Source: Venturia oleaginea
Taxonomy: Eukaryota; Ascomycota; Dothideomycetes; Venturiales; Venturiaceae
Assembly: GCA_013176395.1 (NCBI GenBank)
Contig: JABMLP010000013.1
Location: 1,364,001-1,428,000, forward strand
Direction: 5' to 3'
DNA length: 64,000 nt
The position numbers were made by a program, and so were the translations under genes. The notes under the pieces were generated by a model. The model was not told the DNA's origin. It saw nothing but the letters and a program-made list of their open reading frames with translations, and ran no database searches. Shown here in pieces: positions 11,638 through 23,776 of the stretch (position 1 is its first letter; every line of letters starts with the position of its first letter).

Positions 11638-12861
11638 ATTATGTTAGATGATGATGCTGAATATGCTTGTTTGAGGGAGACCTGGAATATGAACCACATG
11701 ATTTAATGAGATTACGCAGTATTTGCCAATGGACTTGGCGGGCAAAAGGCATTTTAGCATGAAATAGATCCCCAAATAAACCGATTCCCTACATGATGAA
11801 ATGAAGATCCAAGCGTGCCAACACTTTTCGATGGCCGATACCATGCACAGTAGACTTTATTGCAATTCGAGATCCTGTCATCATGCACGTGACGTACACC
11901 AGCCTCTAGAGGACCCTTGCTTTTCTTCATCAACTCGGACAACTATCGAGAATTCAAGATCATCATATATTTGTTTGCCAGGACGGCATGACCGGTCTTG
12001 CTACCTTATCCAGCCTTAAACAAGCACACAGCTATTGGCTGGGGTCGAGATTGTTTGCTCATATCTACTTTCTCTTGATGCTTACCACAGTACAATGTCA
12101 TCAAATAATGCGGCCCTGGAAATAGTGTGTTGTCCGGCGTCCATGGGAAATACGGATGGTCGGTCCTGACAATACGCCGATCACTGCTTTCACAAATGAA
12201 GAGCTCGCCTTCTGCGTGGCCGCCTGAGACTGCTTGTCCCGGAGGAGTTAAAACTTTCAAGGTCCGCTGTTCGAAACACGAGGCTTCTCAGCCACCACCT
12301 CATCACCACGACGGTGGGCAACGCAGTAAAAGCATGGGAAGTCATGCCGTCCCCCGGGGCCCCAGAGGCGAAGTGTTCAGCCTCTTCATTTCCGCTTACA
12401 TCCTTGCCATAGAGGAGAGCCGATACTAATCGGACTTAGTAGAGGCGCGGCTCCATATAATAACGATAGTCTCATATTCAAACCTGACATTAAACGTCCG
12501 TCCCGTCACAACTATTTCAGTATAAGACCAAACGAACCTTTCTCACTCGAACTCTTGTCAAAGCTTAGATCCTTCGAGAAACAATTGCAAGTTTTACCAC
12601 ACGATACACTACGACCGGGACGTCTGAGCATCAAGGCTGTTCATATTTGAGGATACTGCCGTTTCCTGCCTTCTCACATCACCTCTTTCTCCATTTTCTC
12701 GTTTACAACCAAGCTTTCCAAATACTCGTTGATACTTTTCCACGACAAAGGTTCATAGTATTTGAGAGTTATTGTTGACTGTTGATCTTTCGATTTGCTC
12801 CCCTGCATCTATTCTTAGCAGCACAACAACGGACCGATCTCAGCCGCATCTCACCCTCAAG
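11638..12861. other. Gene-free stretch of 1.2 kb
   Basis: No gene can be supported. The downstream 350 bp are C/T/A-rich and probably form the promoter and leader of the next gene. Confidence 0.5.
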
Positions 12862-13458
12862 ATGCGCTACTCTACCATTTCCGGCCTGGTGATCGCTTTT
12901 GCCACGTCCAGTCTTGCTATGGGATTGAGCGATGGTGATGTCCCAACCATTTGCAAATCAGTCTGTAGACCGTTGATTCAACTTTCATCCACTTGCACGA
13001 CTAGCAGTACTGGTGGTCTTACATCAGCGGAATCCGACTGCATCTGCAAGAACACGTCTTTTAACGTCAAAGAGATTGGATCAAACTGCGCTATTTGCAT
13101 TACTCAATCCAATGCTGGATCAGCTGGTATGTTCACGTTCATGCTTGATCCTGTCTTCGAACAAGATGCTAACAATGTCCAAGACCTTACCTCTGTCTCC
13201 TCGGCCTGCGGCTTCACAAATGCAGCCTATAACCAGGCTTCCGCTTCGTCTCTTGCAGCCCAGGTCACCGTAACAGCAACGAAACCTGGAAACTCAGTTG
13301 TCACCCTCAACCCTACTGCCGTGGTGGCATCAGGAACCAGCAGCTCCATTACGACAACATCGTCGCATGGTGCCGCGCCAACAGGAATGAATGGCGGAAA
13401 AGCGGGACTTGTCGGTACGGCGCTCGAAGTTGCTTTGGCCATGATGCTCCTCTGTTAA
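12862..13458 (+). CDS. Secreted cysteine-rich protein, probably GPI-anchored
   Basis: Single exon, 198 residues. The N-terminus MRYSTISGLVIAFATSSLAM is a signal peptide. The N-terminal half has eight cysteines, in the order CKSVC, STC, DCIC, NCAIC and SAC. The second half is serine/threonine/alanine-rich, and the chain ends in a hydrophobic segment (LVGTALEVALAMMLLC) after small residues, the layout of a GPI attachment signal. The pattern C-x3-C ... DCxC ... C-x2-C resembles CFEM domains, but the distance to the last cysteine (about 38 residues) is longer than in that family. So I call it a cell-surface cysteine-rich protein and not CFEM. The frame is open upstream of the chosen start; the signal peptide decides it. 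Confidence 0.8.
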   Translation: MRYSTISGLVIAFATSSLAMGLSDGDVPTICKSVCRPLIQLSSTCTTSSTGGLTSAESDCICKNTSFNVKEIGSNCAICITQSNAGSAGMFTFMLDPVFEQDANNVQDLTSVSSACGFTNAAYNQASASSLAAQVTVTATKPGNSVVTLNPTAVVASGTSSSITTTSSHGAAPTGMNGGKAGLVGTALEVALAMMLLC

Positions 13459-14884
13459 GGATGATTATCTTATGGTCACCTGTTTTGACTAATTACAGAG
13501 ACGAGTACTAAGATTTCTTGTGCGCGCGTTATAGGTTTGTTCAAGGCGAAGAAAGCGAAGCGTGTCAAGGCTGCGAAGAGAGCTTTGTTTGGGAGGAGGA
13601 GCTTGAAGAACTTTTTGGGAACTTTTTGTGAAAGAGAAATCAATTGAATTTGGATTTGATCGGATTGTTTGTCTTGCAAGGAGTTCTTTGGGTGTTTTGA
13701 AGCGAAAATTGAGCGGCTCTGTAGTTGCAGTGACGACATCATAATTTGTATACAATAGTCGACGTAGCGATCGCATAGCGAGGAATTAGTTGAAGGCATA
13801 ATAATGAATTGAAATCATTTTCGAGGTTCTCTATCTTTCTTACAGAACTAGCTATGGGCATCGAGGCCATGAAGATGGAGAGCTTACCGAAAGCTATCGT
13901 ATCTTCACTGTTACAGATGGTAATTTTGATGTTTTAGTGGCGTCTGATTACGATACACTGCCAACCAGGGTCCTATACAATGATCCCGTTCCTTCTTTGT
14001 GTACCACCACCATGAAACCGTTTACCCAGAGCCTGTCAAACCCATCCCTGCTCCGAAAATGACACATGCGAATGGATGCAGAATGGCTCCTCCGTCGTTC
14101 CTTTTTTCTGTTGGACTGACGACTACATACCCCCTACACGACTTACAGGATTGCCAGTCACCACCTTCTCCACTTTTTGGAAGAAGAGTAAGTAGTGCCA
14201 CATATACTTGGAGTGTATCGGATAGTGTTGGATGATGAAGGTAGATGAAAGATGATCAAGTTGGGTACAATTAAGGGATTGAGGATTTGCTCCGCAGATT
14301 AGTCAGTGCCATTGACTTCTAATCTCAGGTTTTGTGTACCATGGTCTTGTAGACATAGAAACCGAAGCCTGATTCAGTGTCAATACTCTGGAAAGATTGG
14401 CTTTGGTGATGGTGATACGAGGCTCTATAGAAATTCAAGCAGGCAATTTGTGACGCCTCTCTTTGAGAATTTATGGGGTGAGTTAACAGAGCAAGTTCGA
14501 TGCATGAAGTCCCCGTCTACTATTTCTCTGTAGTGATCAATAGTAGACAAGGTATCGATTCAGTAGGTCGTGTAGAAAGGACTGTAAGTAAGGGCTTGCC
14601 TATGAACGTGCAATCGTCATTGACAAAAAGAGGGACTAAAATATTTGTTGATCGATGGATATCTTGAAGACAACCACGAAGAGGGCGGACGGTAAAGAAC
14701 AACTACAAGGACGTATGCGGAACCTACCCATTAAAGATCTAGATTGCTTGAACGACCATCCTTGACTATTCTCCACCATCAAGCACACTCCCTCGCCACC
14801 TTTTCCAGACTCGACTTGGCCCTTTGTGGTCCTTCATTATTCAACCGTTCCAACGTGTCATCGCAACACACCCCACCAAACAGT
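13459..14884. other. Gene-poor stretch of 1.4 kb
   Basis: Two overlapping minus-strand ORFs (about 95-107 codons) at 13476-13799 lie in the probable 3' untranslated region of the previous gene and show no known features. Nothing else can be supported. Confidence 0.45.
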
Positions 14885-15181
14885 CTAAAAATTGATCTTT
14901 GATTTCAACAACTCTTTGGGAGTGCGAGTTGGTGTGTTGTCGTCGATTGCGCCTCCAACAGCCCACGCTGGGCTGCATCCGGAACCAAAGACAGCGATAT
15001 GGCTATCCGTAACTTTCCCTCCCATCTTGATCATACCAGTGTTGACATCGTGGTAATGTGCGAGGTTATTCTTTTCGTTGGCACTGAAGGTGCAACTGCC
15101 ATTTGCGGCTGGTTCTTTTGGACCGACTGGGAGAGCGAGAGCGGTGGCCGAGCTGGTGAGGATAATGAGTCTGATTTGCAT
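14885..15181 (-). CDS. Small secreted protein, 98 residues
   Basis: Single open frame. Starting at MQIRLIILTSSATALALPVG gives a typical signal peptide; seven further in-frame residues (MTLDSPI) precede it if translation begins at 15202. The mature part has two cysteines (NGSCTF, GSGCSPAW), enough for one disulfide, one likely N-glycosylation site (NGS), and no repeat or membrane segment. I do not recognise the family. The sequence between the cysteines (YHDVNTGMIKMGGKV) looks globular. Isolated between two gene-poor stretches, it may be a lineage-specific secreted protein. Confidence 0.55.
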   Translation of the reverse strand: MQIRLIILTSSATALALPVGPKEPAANGSCTFSANEKNNLAHYHDVNTGMIKMGGKVTDSHIAVFGSGCSPAWAVGGAIDDNTPTRTPKELLKSKINF

Positions 15182-17101
15182 GATTGGGGAATCGAGAGTC
15201 AAATTTTATAAGTGGTCAACTGAGGCAGATTTAGTTGAGTTACACTCGACTTGGTGCCGTGAAAACGTACATGAATGTGGTGTGAAGTTGGGCTGGTGAT
15301 GGGTGACAAAGTTTAAGATGTACTCTACGCCGAGTCTTATAACCAACTAACCCATATTGACCGAACCATGAAACAAACAATCAGCCCCAGAGCAGTTGTA
15401 GCACCGGATGGGAGAAATAGATGATCAGGTGTCTTAGGAATCAGGATTTCGCATCCAAGCTCGTCGTGGATGTCGAGTTGCGAATATATTAAAAACACTC
15501 ATTTCCGTTCCCAGACTGTGCTAAAGCCCGTAAAGGGTCATGCTTTAGATCAGATGACAATCTAAAAGTTCTCCTTCGGGGAAGATAAGGTCGTTTTCGT
15601 TTGTCTGGACTTCTGAGTTCGCTCGCTATGGCCACCAGAACGGGCATCATGGCACGGCGCTCGGTACAGCTGCCGGATGGTGGATCTTGCGCCGACACGC
15701 GAGGAGGTGAATAGAGGTCTGCTGAATAATTGTGACCGTTGTCGGTAGATCGTTGATGCCAGAGGTGCTTAGTATTTGGGTTGGCAACCTACGTCAACTT
15801 CAGTGATCTTCGGTTTGGAAGTGAAACTGTTGAGGCTTTTGACATACTTGGCCATGCTGTGAATCCAATGAGCTCTGATTTATAAGACTTTTACCACTAT
15901 GCAGCTGGAAATGAAGTTACAGCAGATCGTAATCTTAGTTGGTTGCCGGGCTGAAGGATCTTATCGAAGCACTTTGTGATCGAACACTGGCTGGCCCAGA
16001 TAGCGGATTTTTCAATATTCTCCAGTTGATTGTGTCGAAGCCGGAAAAGAAGCGGGTTCTCGTAAGACAAGAAATCAAAATGCTCACCAAAACCCCGGTT
16101 GAAGTAGCAGAAACCCGTGTTTCGGTAGGCAATGCTGAAGGGCTCCTGATAGAACCGGCAGCAGACTGGAAGAGTATAGAGAATCTTCGTTGATTAAAGG
16201 TTTATGGTGTCCTCGCCACGCAGCTGTCTTCAGATAACATCTACACCAATGTTGGCATACACGAACTCGCAGGTGATAAATCTTACTTTCTTTGATATTC
16301 CCAAAAAGTTGTTCATCCTGATTTTTCGACGCGTCGACAGAGCTTTTGAGGCCAATCGTTTTCATCTTTGGAGCATTAGGATGTTGATTTTGAGAGAAAG
16401 AGCCGAGAACGCCTGGGAGGGATCACGTACGCAGCCACGTTCATCATGGGTGCCAGAATCGCTGACTTTATGCCGACGCATGAAGTTTTTCACGTTGCAC
16501 ACCAAATTGGTTAGCTTTAATACATTGGAGTCCGAAGTGATGACACACTTACATGCTGTAGATAGGAGGGAGCTATGGATCTGGACCATACAATACCACC
16601 GTGGGAGTTCATAACTTCCATTGCCACACCTTCTATTGATTGTCCTGTGCATTCGATTGAAGATAGGTCTGAAAATTTCCTACAACCTGATTCGTTGGAC
16701 TTGGCCTCGGAGCAATTCTCCTCACTAGCTGTGCCAGAATAGAATCGACCGCTGAAGATTTCTGGCAATCGAAAACTATGAGGAGCTTTGAGAAGACTTC
16801 CAATTTACGCGCTTCGTATTGTTTCCGGTCATTTTGTCAGTTCCGCGATCATGGCTCCTGCTCCATTGGTAGCCTTGTACCACGAGGAAGTTTATGTGGA
16901 AGGTTGGGTATTAACAATATTTGATCGCCATTGTTACCGGCCTCATGAGACCTGTTTTGAAGTATCTCCCCACCTCAGGGTATCTAGACTTGCCTGGAAC
17001 CATCCCTCACGCAATGTGAACCTACACCGCAAGACTCCATGCCAATACCAGCCCAAAATTGAAAATATGTTCGCACTTGTTGGGACACGGCTGTCCGAAG
17101 C
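15182..17101. other. Gene-free stretch of 1.9 kb
   Basis: Short ORFs on both strands, none with a recognisable motif or intron set. No repeat or RNA gene seen. Confidence 0.45.
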
Positions 17102-17658
17102 TTAGTATGCTTCCTCGTCATCTCCTTCATCATTCTCCACAAAGTCATCCATCTCTCCGTCTCCATCGCCATCCTCCTCGTCATCTTCTGAAGGGACGTC
17201 CCGTTGTCGTCTGGGCGGCGGCGCACCACGACTGCCCATGTCATTGTAAGAATCGCTCTGTATTTCAGGCTGATGCTGCTCTTCTGCTTCTTTGGCAGCT
17301 TTGTCGCATGCGTCGATCCAATCGGCGTATACGTCTACTGGGTGGGAGAGATCTAGGAATGCCACAGTCAGTCCTTGCGCCACAGTCCACAGCCGTGGTC
17401 GCGAAACTGTTACGAACAGTTTATGCTAGCGTCAAAGTCTTGTCCGCAGACTTTGCACGATAAGTGGCCTACAGCCGACTTCTTGTCCATCTTTACGGAG
17501 ACGGATTGTTCGTGGTTGCAGAAGAGGCATTGGAAGGATGTGGGGAGATTTTCTTTCTGCCAGATTGTCAGTGTTTTGAGGCTTTGATGGCGTATTGCGC
17601 GTAGTCATACGCCTTTCCTGCTGCTTGCTGGTTTGGCAGCCTTCTTGCGTTTGCCCAT
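17102..17658 (-). CDS. ELF1: Transcription elongation factor Elf1 (zinc finger)
   Basis: Exons 17658-17611, 17556-17418 and 17352-17102 encode 145 residues. The start MGKRKKAAKP is the basic N-terminal tail of Elf1. The four zinc ligands are in FQCLFCNHE and LSCKVCGQ, followed by INYLSHPVDVYADWIDACD, the conserved end of the domain. The C-terminus (EDDEEDGDGDGEMDDFVEND) is acidic, usual in fungi. Elf1 binds RNA polymerase II and helps it pass nucleosomes. Intron 2 needs the donor GTTCGT at 17417; the nearby GTAACA would break the conserved YLS motif, so the less common donor is preferred. Confidence 0.94.
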
Positions 17659-18191
17659 GATGTCTGTCGCGTGAGTGTTGGTTGATATGGACGGAATTGG
17701 AGTTTTGGTTGATGTAAATGAAAATTAAAGCAGAGGCGACTCTGATTATGTAGGCGATAGAACAGTGACTTTTATTGTCGGATAACTCTCCAGATGCCGC
17801 GCTCAGCCAGTTTGCTCATGAAGGCGAAGTGTTACATAATCACGAGATGATGGCAATCCACCTGCCTGTATCAGTTGAGCTGCCCACCGCTAGCTGGGAC
17901 GTTTGTCCACTTCCACTGCAAGGAATCGACGGCTAACTTCCGAAAGCCAGACGTCAGATGTAGGAACCCGCCGACGCAGTCAAACTTGTATAAAAGAACT
18001 TCTCGCTGCACTTCATTCCTTCTTCTCTATTCACTCGAGCTTTCTCGTCGTGCCCGTCAACTCGCCCTGGTTTGCCGTCTCCACTCCTGATAACCAACAC
18101 AAGCAGAGAGGCAAAGACGTAGACTTGAAGCTTGGCCTAAGGAGTACAACAGAATTGAATCGTTTCTCACTTTGACAACCGTTCCTCCACC
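17659..18191. other. Divergent promoter region ELF1 / URC1
   Basis: 533 bp between two divergent starts, with a TATA box nearer the URC1 side (listed separately). No other gene. Confidence 0.6.
17989..17995 (+). promoter_or_regulatory. TATA box of URC1
   Basis: TATAAAA, about 200 bp upstream of the URC1 start codon, followed by a C/T-rich stretch at 18000-18060 likely to hold the transcription start. Confidence 0.5.
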
Positions 18192-20058
18192 ATGGCTGCT
18201 TCCCCTGATATGTCTGCCATGTTAGCCGAGATTCTCGCCAGTATCCAAACCTTGAAGCAAGAGAACTCCCATCTTGCTGCTGCTGTTGATGCCATCAGCG
18301 GAAAGGTCAACATTCTTGCCACTGTCAAAGAGATTCAAGACGAAGCCACAAAAGGTAAGTTTGTCTCGTAACTTCAGATTCCTGTCTTCCCTTTCTAATC
18401 TTTCCGACTTAGCCAGCTCGTTATCATCAAAGTCCGGCAACGTCCAAGCCAACGGAACGGAGAATGAGAAGCCTTCTTCCAGCACAGATGCGAGTGTGAA
18501 GGCTCTTGGAGAGCAATATGAAACTTCACCAAGTACCCTATCTCCCGAGAACACCTCAGCGAGGACACCATCTGCTTTCTCCAACAAAATCATATTGACT
18601 TCCTATCCTGGCCAGGCTGGCGTTGACCCCCTTCCAATGAGCTGGGGTCACACCAACGCTGCCGAGAGAGGACCAGTCGTTGTGTCACGGCACCGAAACA
18701 CTATCCGAAGACGCAATGGTAAGCTGAACGCAAACGAACTACAACAACCAACTAACAATGTTAAAGCAATTGGTGCTCACGGTGGTTCATATGCCATCTA
18801 TTCTGCTCTAGCTGTAGCTAGCAAGAACATCGACATCGACCACAAACCAGATTTCACCAACACAGAGCCAGCTGCCAAGATTGGACCATTCCCACAATGG
18901 AGCGACTCCAAAAAAATCGTGGCCATGGATCCTCTTGGTCATCTTGCTCCATGGTTGTTTGCCGATGTCATGAACAAAGAAGGGATCGAGCTTCGCCCAA
19001 CAATTGCAATCACCAAAGCCCACATGAAGTTGCCGGAGCTCGAAGAAAGTGTCAGAGCAGGTCGACTTATTCCCGACGGCAAAATCTGTATTAACGATTC
19101 TGGTGAGCTAGCCGTGACCAAGTTTGCAGTTGAGCCATGTTGGTATCTACCCGGTGTCGCTGAGAGATTTAGCATTGGTATGTACACCCCACACTGATCT
19201 TCAGAACTAACGGCCGCTTACATGATACCCCAGATGAGGGAACACTTCGCAGAGCTCTATTCGAGGAGACTGGTGGTTCTTACCCAGAACTGATCACGCG
19301 AAACGATATCAAGCTCTTCCTTCCACCTATTGGAGGCTTGACTGTCTACTGCTTTGGCGACCCTACAAAGATGTCCGATCCTAACGTCAAATTGGCCCTT
19401 CGCGTTCACGACGAGTGCAACGGCAGCGATGTCTTTGGCTCTGATATCTGCACATGCCGCCCCTATCTCATCTTCGGCGTGGAAGAAGCCGTCAAAGAGG
19501 CTCAAAAGGGAGGCAGTGGCGTGGTTATCTATTTTAGAAAGGAAGGCCGTGCATTGGGTGAGGTGACCAAGTACCTCGTGTACAATGCACGGAAACGTGG
19601 CAGCGACAAGGCGAGCGAGTACTTCCAGAGAACCGAAAACATTGCGGGAGTAAAGGACATGCGCTTCCAAGCCCTGATGCCAGATATCTTGCATTGGTTG
19701 GGCATCACAAAGATCGATCGCATGTTGAGTATGTCGAATATGAAGCACGACGCTATTGTCGAGCAAGGCATTCCAATTCATGAACGCGTTCCAATTCCCG
19801 ACGAACTGATCCCGGAGGACAGTAGGGTCGAAATTGATGCAAAGATCCACGCCGGCTACTGTAAGGGCAAAACGTTCTTGTTTCGCCTTCGGCCTCGTCA
19901 GCTAATCATCACTCGCAGTCACGACAGGAAAGATCATGAGCATAGAAGAACTGTCCAATGTCCAAGGACGAGCTTGGGAAGATGTTGACGTGAGATTGCC
20001 CCTTTGCCATGGGCAGTGACCCTCCCACGCTCCACGCTGACGTCCCACATAGCACTAA
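18192..20058 (+). CDS. URC1: Urc1-type GTP cyclohydrolase II-like protein (uracil catabolism)
   Basis: Exons 18192-18354, 18413-18718, 18767-19177, 19234-19860, 19919-19989 and 20053-20058 encode 527 residues. The C-terminal half is a GTP cyclohydrolase II domain: the zinc ligands are the three cysteines of DECNGSDVFGSDICTC, and the catalytic segment is YFRKEGRALGEVTKYL. The N-terminal 130 residues start with a predicted coiled coil and are serine-rich; the middle (PLPMSWGHTNAAERGPVVVS, GHLAPWLF) is typical of the fungal Urc1 family. In Lachancea kluyveri Urc1 acts in the Urc pathway that uses uracil as a nitrogen source, and the S. pombe relative urg1 is uracil-induced. Intron 3 (48 bp) is in frame and stop-free. 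The last exon is only CAC TAA, giving the family-typical ending WEDVDH; without that splice the protein would end DVRLPLCHGQ. Confidence 0.9.
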
Positions 20059-21140
20059 CGAAGTATTGCACAAGAAAAGTCTCGTCCTTTGACTGGCCAT
20101 AGCGGCGTATTTATGGTTGGACGGTGCTGGTTCGGTCTTGATATCAACTGCTCTCGTGACGATCGGCTTCGGCCATTCTCTAAGGGCATTCCTTGAAATA
20201 TCATGTTTTGCTTGCGTTTATCGGGCACGTCGGACTAGGCTCGGATGCGGCCCGCATCTTGTTTGTCCAATACCGTAGTTAGACACTGACGATCAGCGGT
20301 TTTGATATGTTGAAAGGCGCATTAAAAGCTGGGGTAGCAACGAATAGCAAGCGCATGAGTTTGAAAGCGTGAATTTACAGATTCTCCAGTAGCAATAACC
20401 TTGATGCAGGAAGAAAACGTGCTCAAGCGCGATTTGCTGAGGGCAGGTAAGCAGTATCGTAGTACTCGATAAGGTGCATAGCATCGTGATATGATCAAGC
20501 CCGGACTCTCCCGAAAAGTCGAATGGCCTAACGCCTCGTGTTTGACGGCGGCGGGAGGAAAGCAGCAGCGCGGATCAATGGGAAAGATCAACTCCCCCCC
20601 CCCATGCACCGATTCAGGAGAGGAGAAGATGGTGTGCTGAATCGTGTGCTGGCAGGCATCAGGCGCGTAGTGCGTGCGAGGCGTGGTCGTTCAATGGTGG
20701 GACATCACGGAGCTTGACGTGTCATTTGGATGAGTGAGCTTGGAGCTTGGGATGCACCGATGCAGTGCCTGGCTGCCTGCTTTAAAGGCGCCCGCCGCGC
20801 CCCCTCGCGGCCCCTCGCCTGCCTGTCTCCCTGGCTCTCCCGGGCCCCTGCAATCTGCAGCTTTGGGCCTGCCAACGGTAGGGACGAGCTTTTGAGGTGG
20901 AGCAGGTGGGGTTGCTTGTTTGGTCTGGTTTGATTGATATGAGCATGCTTTTAGAAGACGTGATGCTTTAGATATCTTTCCCCTCCTCCGTCCCAATATC
21001 ATCCTCTCTATTTATCCATCTTCCCAAGCCCGTCCCTTGCTGAGACTGACTTGTTCTTCAAACACTTCGAACAACGCACCGACCTCAGCTCCAGCCTCGC
21101 GCTGCAAACGACCACGCAACCAAGGAACACAACCACAAAA
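20059..21140. other. Intergenic, 1.1 kb
   Basis: No gene supported. It contains a C-run (about 20585-20595) and, at 20780-20880, a GC-rich stretch that stands out against the rest of the window. Confidence 0.5.
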
Positions 21141-21627
21141 ATGTACGGTTACTTCCTCAGCCCGTCGACTCAGCAATCCACCAATTCCTCGAGGCCATCC
21201 GCAAGTACTTCCCCCAGATACCCACTCGCCTCGCCAAAAGTCACACCACCAACAATAAGCACACATCAATTCTGTGCTACGCGGCGGGACAGTGGTGGTG
21301 ACTCATCAAACGCGAGAGCATTGCTGTCAAGAGTTGCTTCTTCGCCCACATCACCAAAATCCGTACTTGCTCGCACAAGCGAAGAAAAGGGACGGGATGA
21401 AGCGGAGCGACATCCAGCCATGGTGGGTGCTATGGAGCGAAGATACAGCGACGGATACGAAGTCACAAAGGCATGGACAGGCCACAAACAACGAGGTGCG
21501 TATTTATATTTTTCCAATCTGGATAATTATACTAACCTGCATATCAGACGGCTACATCTCGTTCCCAGATTACGAAAAATACTTCCAGAACTACGACGAA
21601 GTTCAAAATCAGGAAATCTCAGCCTAG
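21141..21627 (+). CDS. Small serine-rich protein, unknown function
   Basis: Exons 21141-21495 and 21548-21627 encode 144 residues. The start MYGYFLSPSTQQS sits after an A-rich leader. The first 70 residues are Ser/Thr/Pro-rich and likely disordered. The second half reads as a short conserved block: ERRYSDGYEVTKAWTGHKQR, then across the intron DGYISFPDYEKYFQNYDEV, ending QNQEISA. The intron has a normal GTGCGT donor and a CATATCAG acceptor and removes a frame that would otherwise lack this tidy end. No signal peptide or membrane segment. I know of no function; similar short proteins seem to be common in ascomycetes, which is a recollection, not a search. Confidence 0.72.
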
Positions 21628-23776
21628 ACGCCCAGGACAATGCATAAAACCTCGCGCCGCCTGGAAAATCCTCGAACTGTTCCGAACAAAAGTTATCCAG
21701 CGCTACGCAGCAAGCTAAAAAAAGGTTTATTTCGCTCGGTTCGGTCATGCGCTGCACACTGCCGCCGCTGTGTGACAACACATAATTTCATGCATGCGAG
21801 TTAGCCACGACCTTAGACTCGTCGTCTTCGTCTTCGTCACCCAACCAGAAAACCACATACTCATGTACTCCACCGATTCGCGTTGCGTTCGCGGACCCAA
21901 GAGACGGGAGAACCACTGTTGTCGGAAAACCGGATCCTCGGAACGACTCCCAAGAAACGCTTTTTTTGCTTCCATGGAGGACACGTGTGAGATCCACGCA
22001 CATGGCACACACCCATCTTACCCCTTAGCATCATTCTAATTGAATACAAACACCCTCAAGCATGCAAGCAAGTCAAACAAAACAAGCAATTATTTTTAAA
22101 ATAAGCAGAAGTCCTCACGGGTGGCTTTCTGAAAATCTACGCCTCATCATCGGATCTCGGCGGTTGATACCAAATTGTCCTGTCGTCCACCGCTCACAAG
22201 CACATACATACAAACTTTATACCCCTGTTCTGCCTGGCCCGGCCCGGCGTCCGGCGTACTTGCTTTAGCCTTTCACCATGGTTCGGATCGTGCTTTTCTT
22301 TTGTCTTGGTTGTCGCATGGAAGATCTAGTGGGCAGCGCGCTTGGGAACTGAATGAATTTATGATCCTTGTACATAGCATTTTGGAAGCTCACCTGACCT
22401 CGATCGGGGCATCGGGAGTACTTTGTTCTTGTAATTGGCATTAAGATGTTTGAAGGACATGTATTTGCTTCTTGAAGCTTGGAAGAAGGCGAGATGGAAC
22501 GGAAATTAGTGAGAACAGCTTCTCAACTCAATCATCCAAACTCAATTTTCGAGTAATTTTGATTTCTTGCTTGTCTCTCTCAGAACAGTTCTGCCAATGA
22601 TCGTGTGTGAAGTTTGTCACAGGCTGGAGAATATTCACGCAGTCGGAAACAGCTCCTCCCCATCCCTGCCAAGGCTGCTAGGTTCTTCCATCCGGTCTGA
22701 AGCGGGACGGGCAGTGCTCATTCCAATATATCATTTGCCATGCTCTCAATAATGATCTGCCTGATCGCCTGCTTGGATGCGTAAATTTAGAGACACAACG
22801 TGATTCCAAGAACCCGTTCTTCGGTAATGAGCACACGAGGGCGCAGGGCCTCCGAATTCCTTCTTCCGAAGAAATTTTGGATTCAGTTGGAGGGAAATGA
22901 ATGACAAAGCTCCTCGAGTCCTTAAAGAAGGTTATTACCTTTGCTTCTTCGGAAGTCTGGGAAGACTAACGAAAGCTTGGGAAACAACAAGGAAAATACT
23001 GTTTGTACTTGTTGTCATCTGCCATGTTGTACTAATGATATGCGACAATTAACATAGCTCCAATGTTCATCTGTCCATGCTGTCTGTCTGACATGGGTAT
23101 GTCGAAGAGCTATGTCTTCACTCGCAACGTTGCTTTCAGCTGTTTTCGAATCGATCAGCCAAGGACGAATGGACTCGGAAATCACCAAGAAATTTGGTCG
23201 TTCTGAGTTGCAGTGGGTATGCCAATAGTGAGTTGTAAGCTCGAGCGTCGTTGAGGTATGTATTACATGTATAAATTACAGGATATCAGAATGGGTGCTG
23301 GCTCGTGTTTATGGATTCTCCAAGCTCTTGTTTCGTATATCCACGAATATACAGGTGTGATGTGGTAGTCGTGGTCGTGTGACTTCGTATTCTACAATTT
23401 TGAGATGATCGTGTCCTTTGTGATGAAATTATGTACAGAAGAGGAAGTAATGGAATCGCTATCGTCTTTACGGCGGCGGTGTATGAATTCAGAGTTTGGT
23501 AGCAGGAGTGGGTAACTGAGCCTGATTCGCAAACTGTCAATTGATATTCTGATGGACAAAGGTAAAGCGCAGGCACCAAAGCTCAACATGAAAAAATACA
23601 CGCTTTCATTTTTGGCCTAGCAGTAGCGGTCACACAAGCAGTATCCCAGCCACCATCCAAGCCAGTTTTTCCATTTGTACATGAGGTGCATCAGACATGT
23701 ACCCAAAGCTCGCAAGATCGGTATCGCAGACTAGTGAGGAAAGGAAAGGTGAAGAAATGAAAAGTGTACGAAGCAT
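21628..23776. other. Gene-free stretch of 2.1 kb
   Basis: Only short ORFs without support. It should contain the 3' ends of both flanking (convergent) transcripts. Confidence 0.5.

Noticed and set aside
13476..13799. Minus-strand ORFs of 95-107 codons
   Set aside because: Probable 3' untranslated region of the cysteine-rich gene; composition is Gln/Ser/Leu-rich with no motif.
15939..17105. Several ORFs of 70-136 codons on both strands
   Set aside because: No domain, signal peptide or intron pattern; overlapping in all frames as expected by chance.
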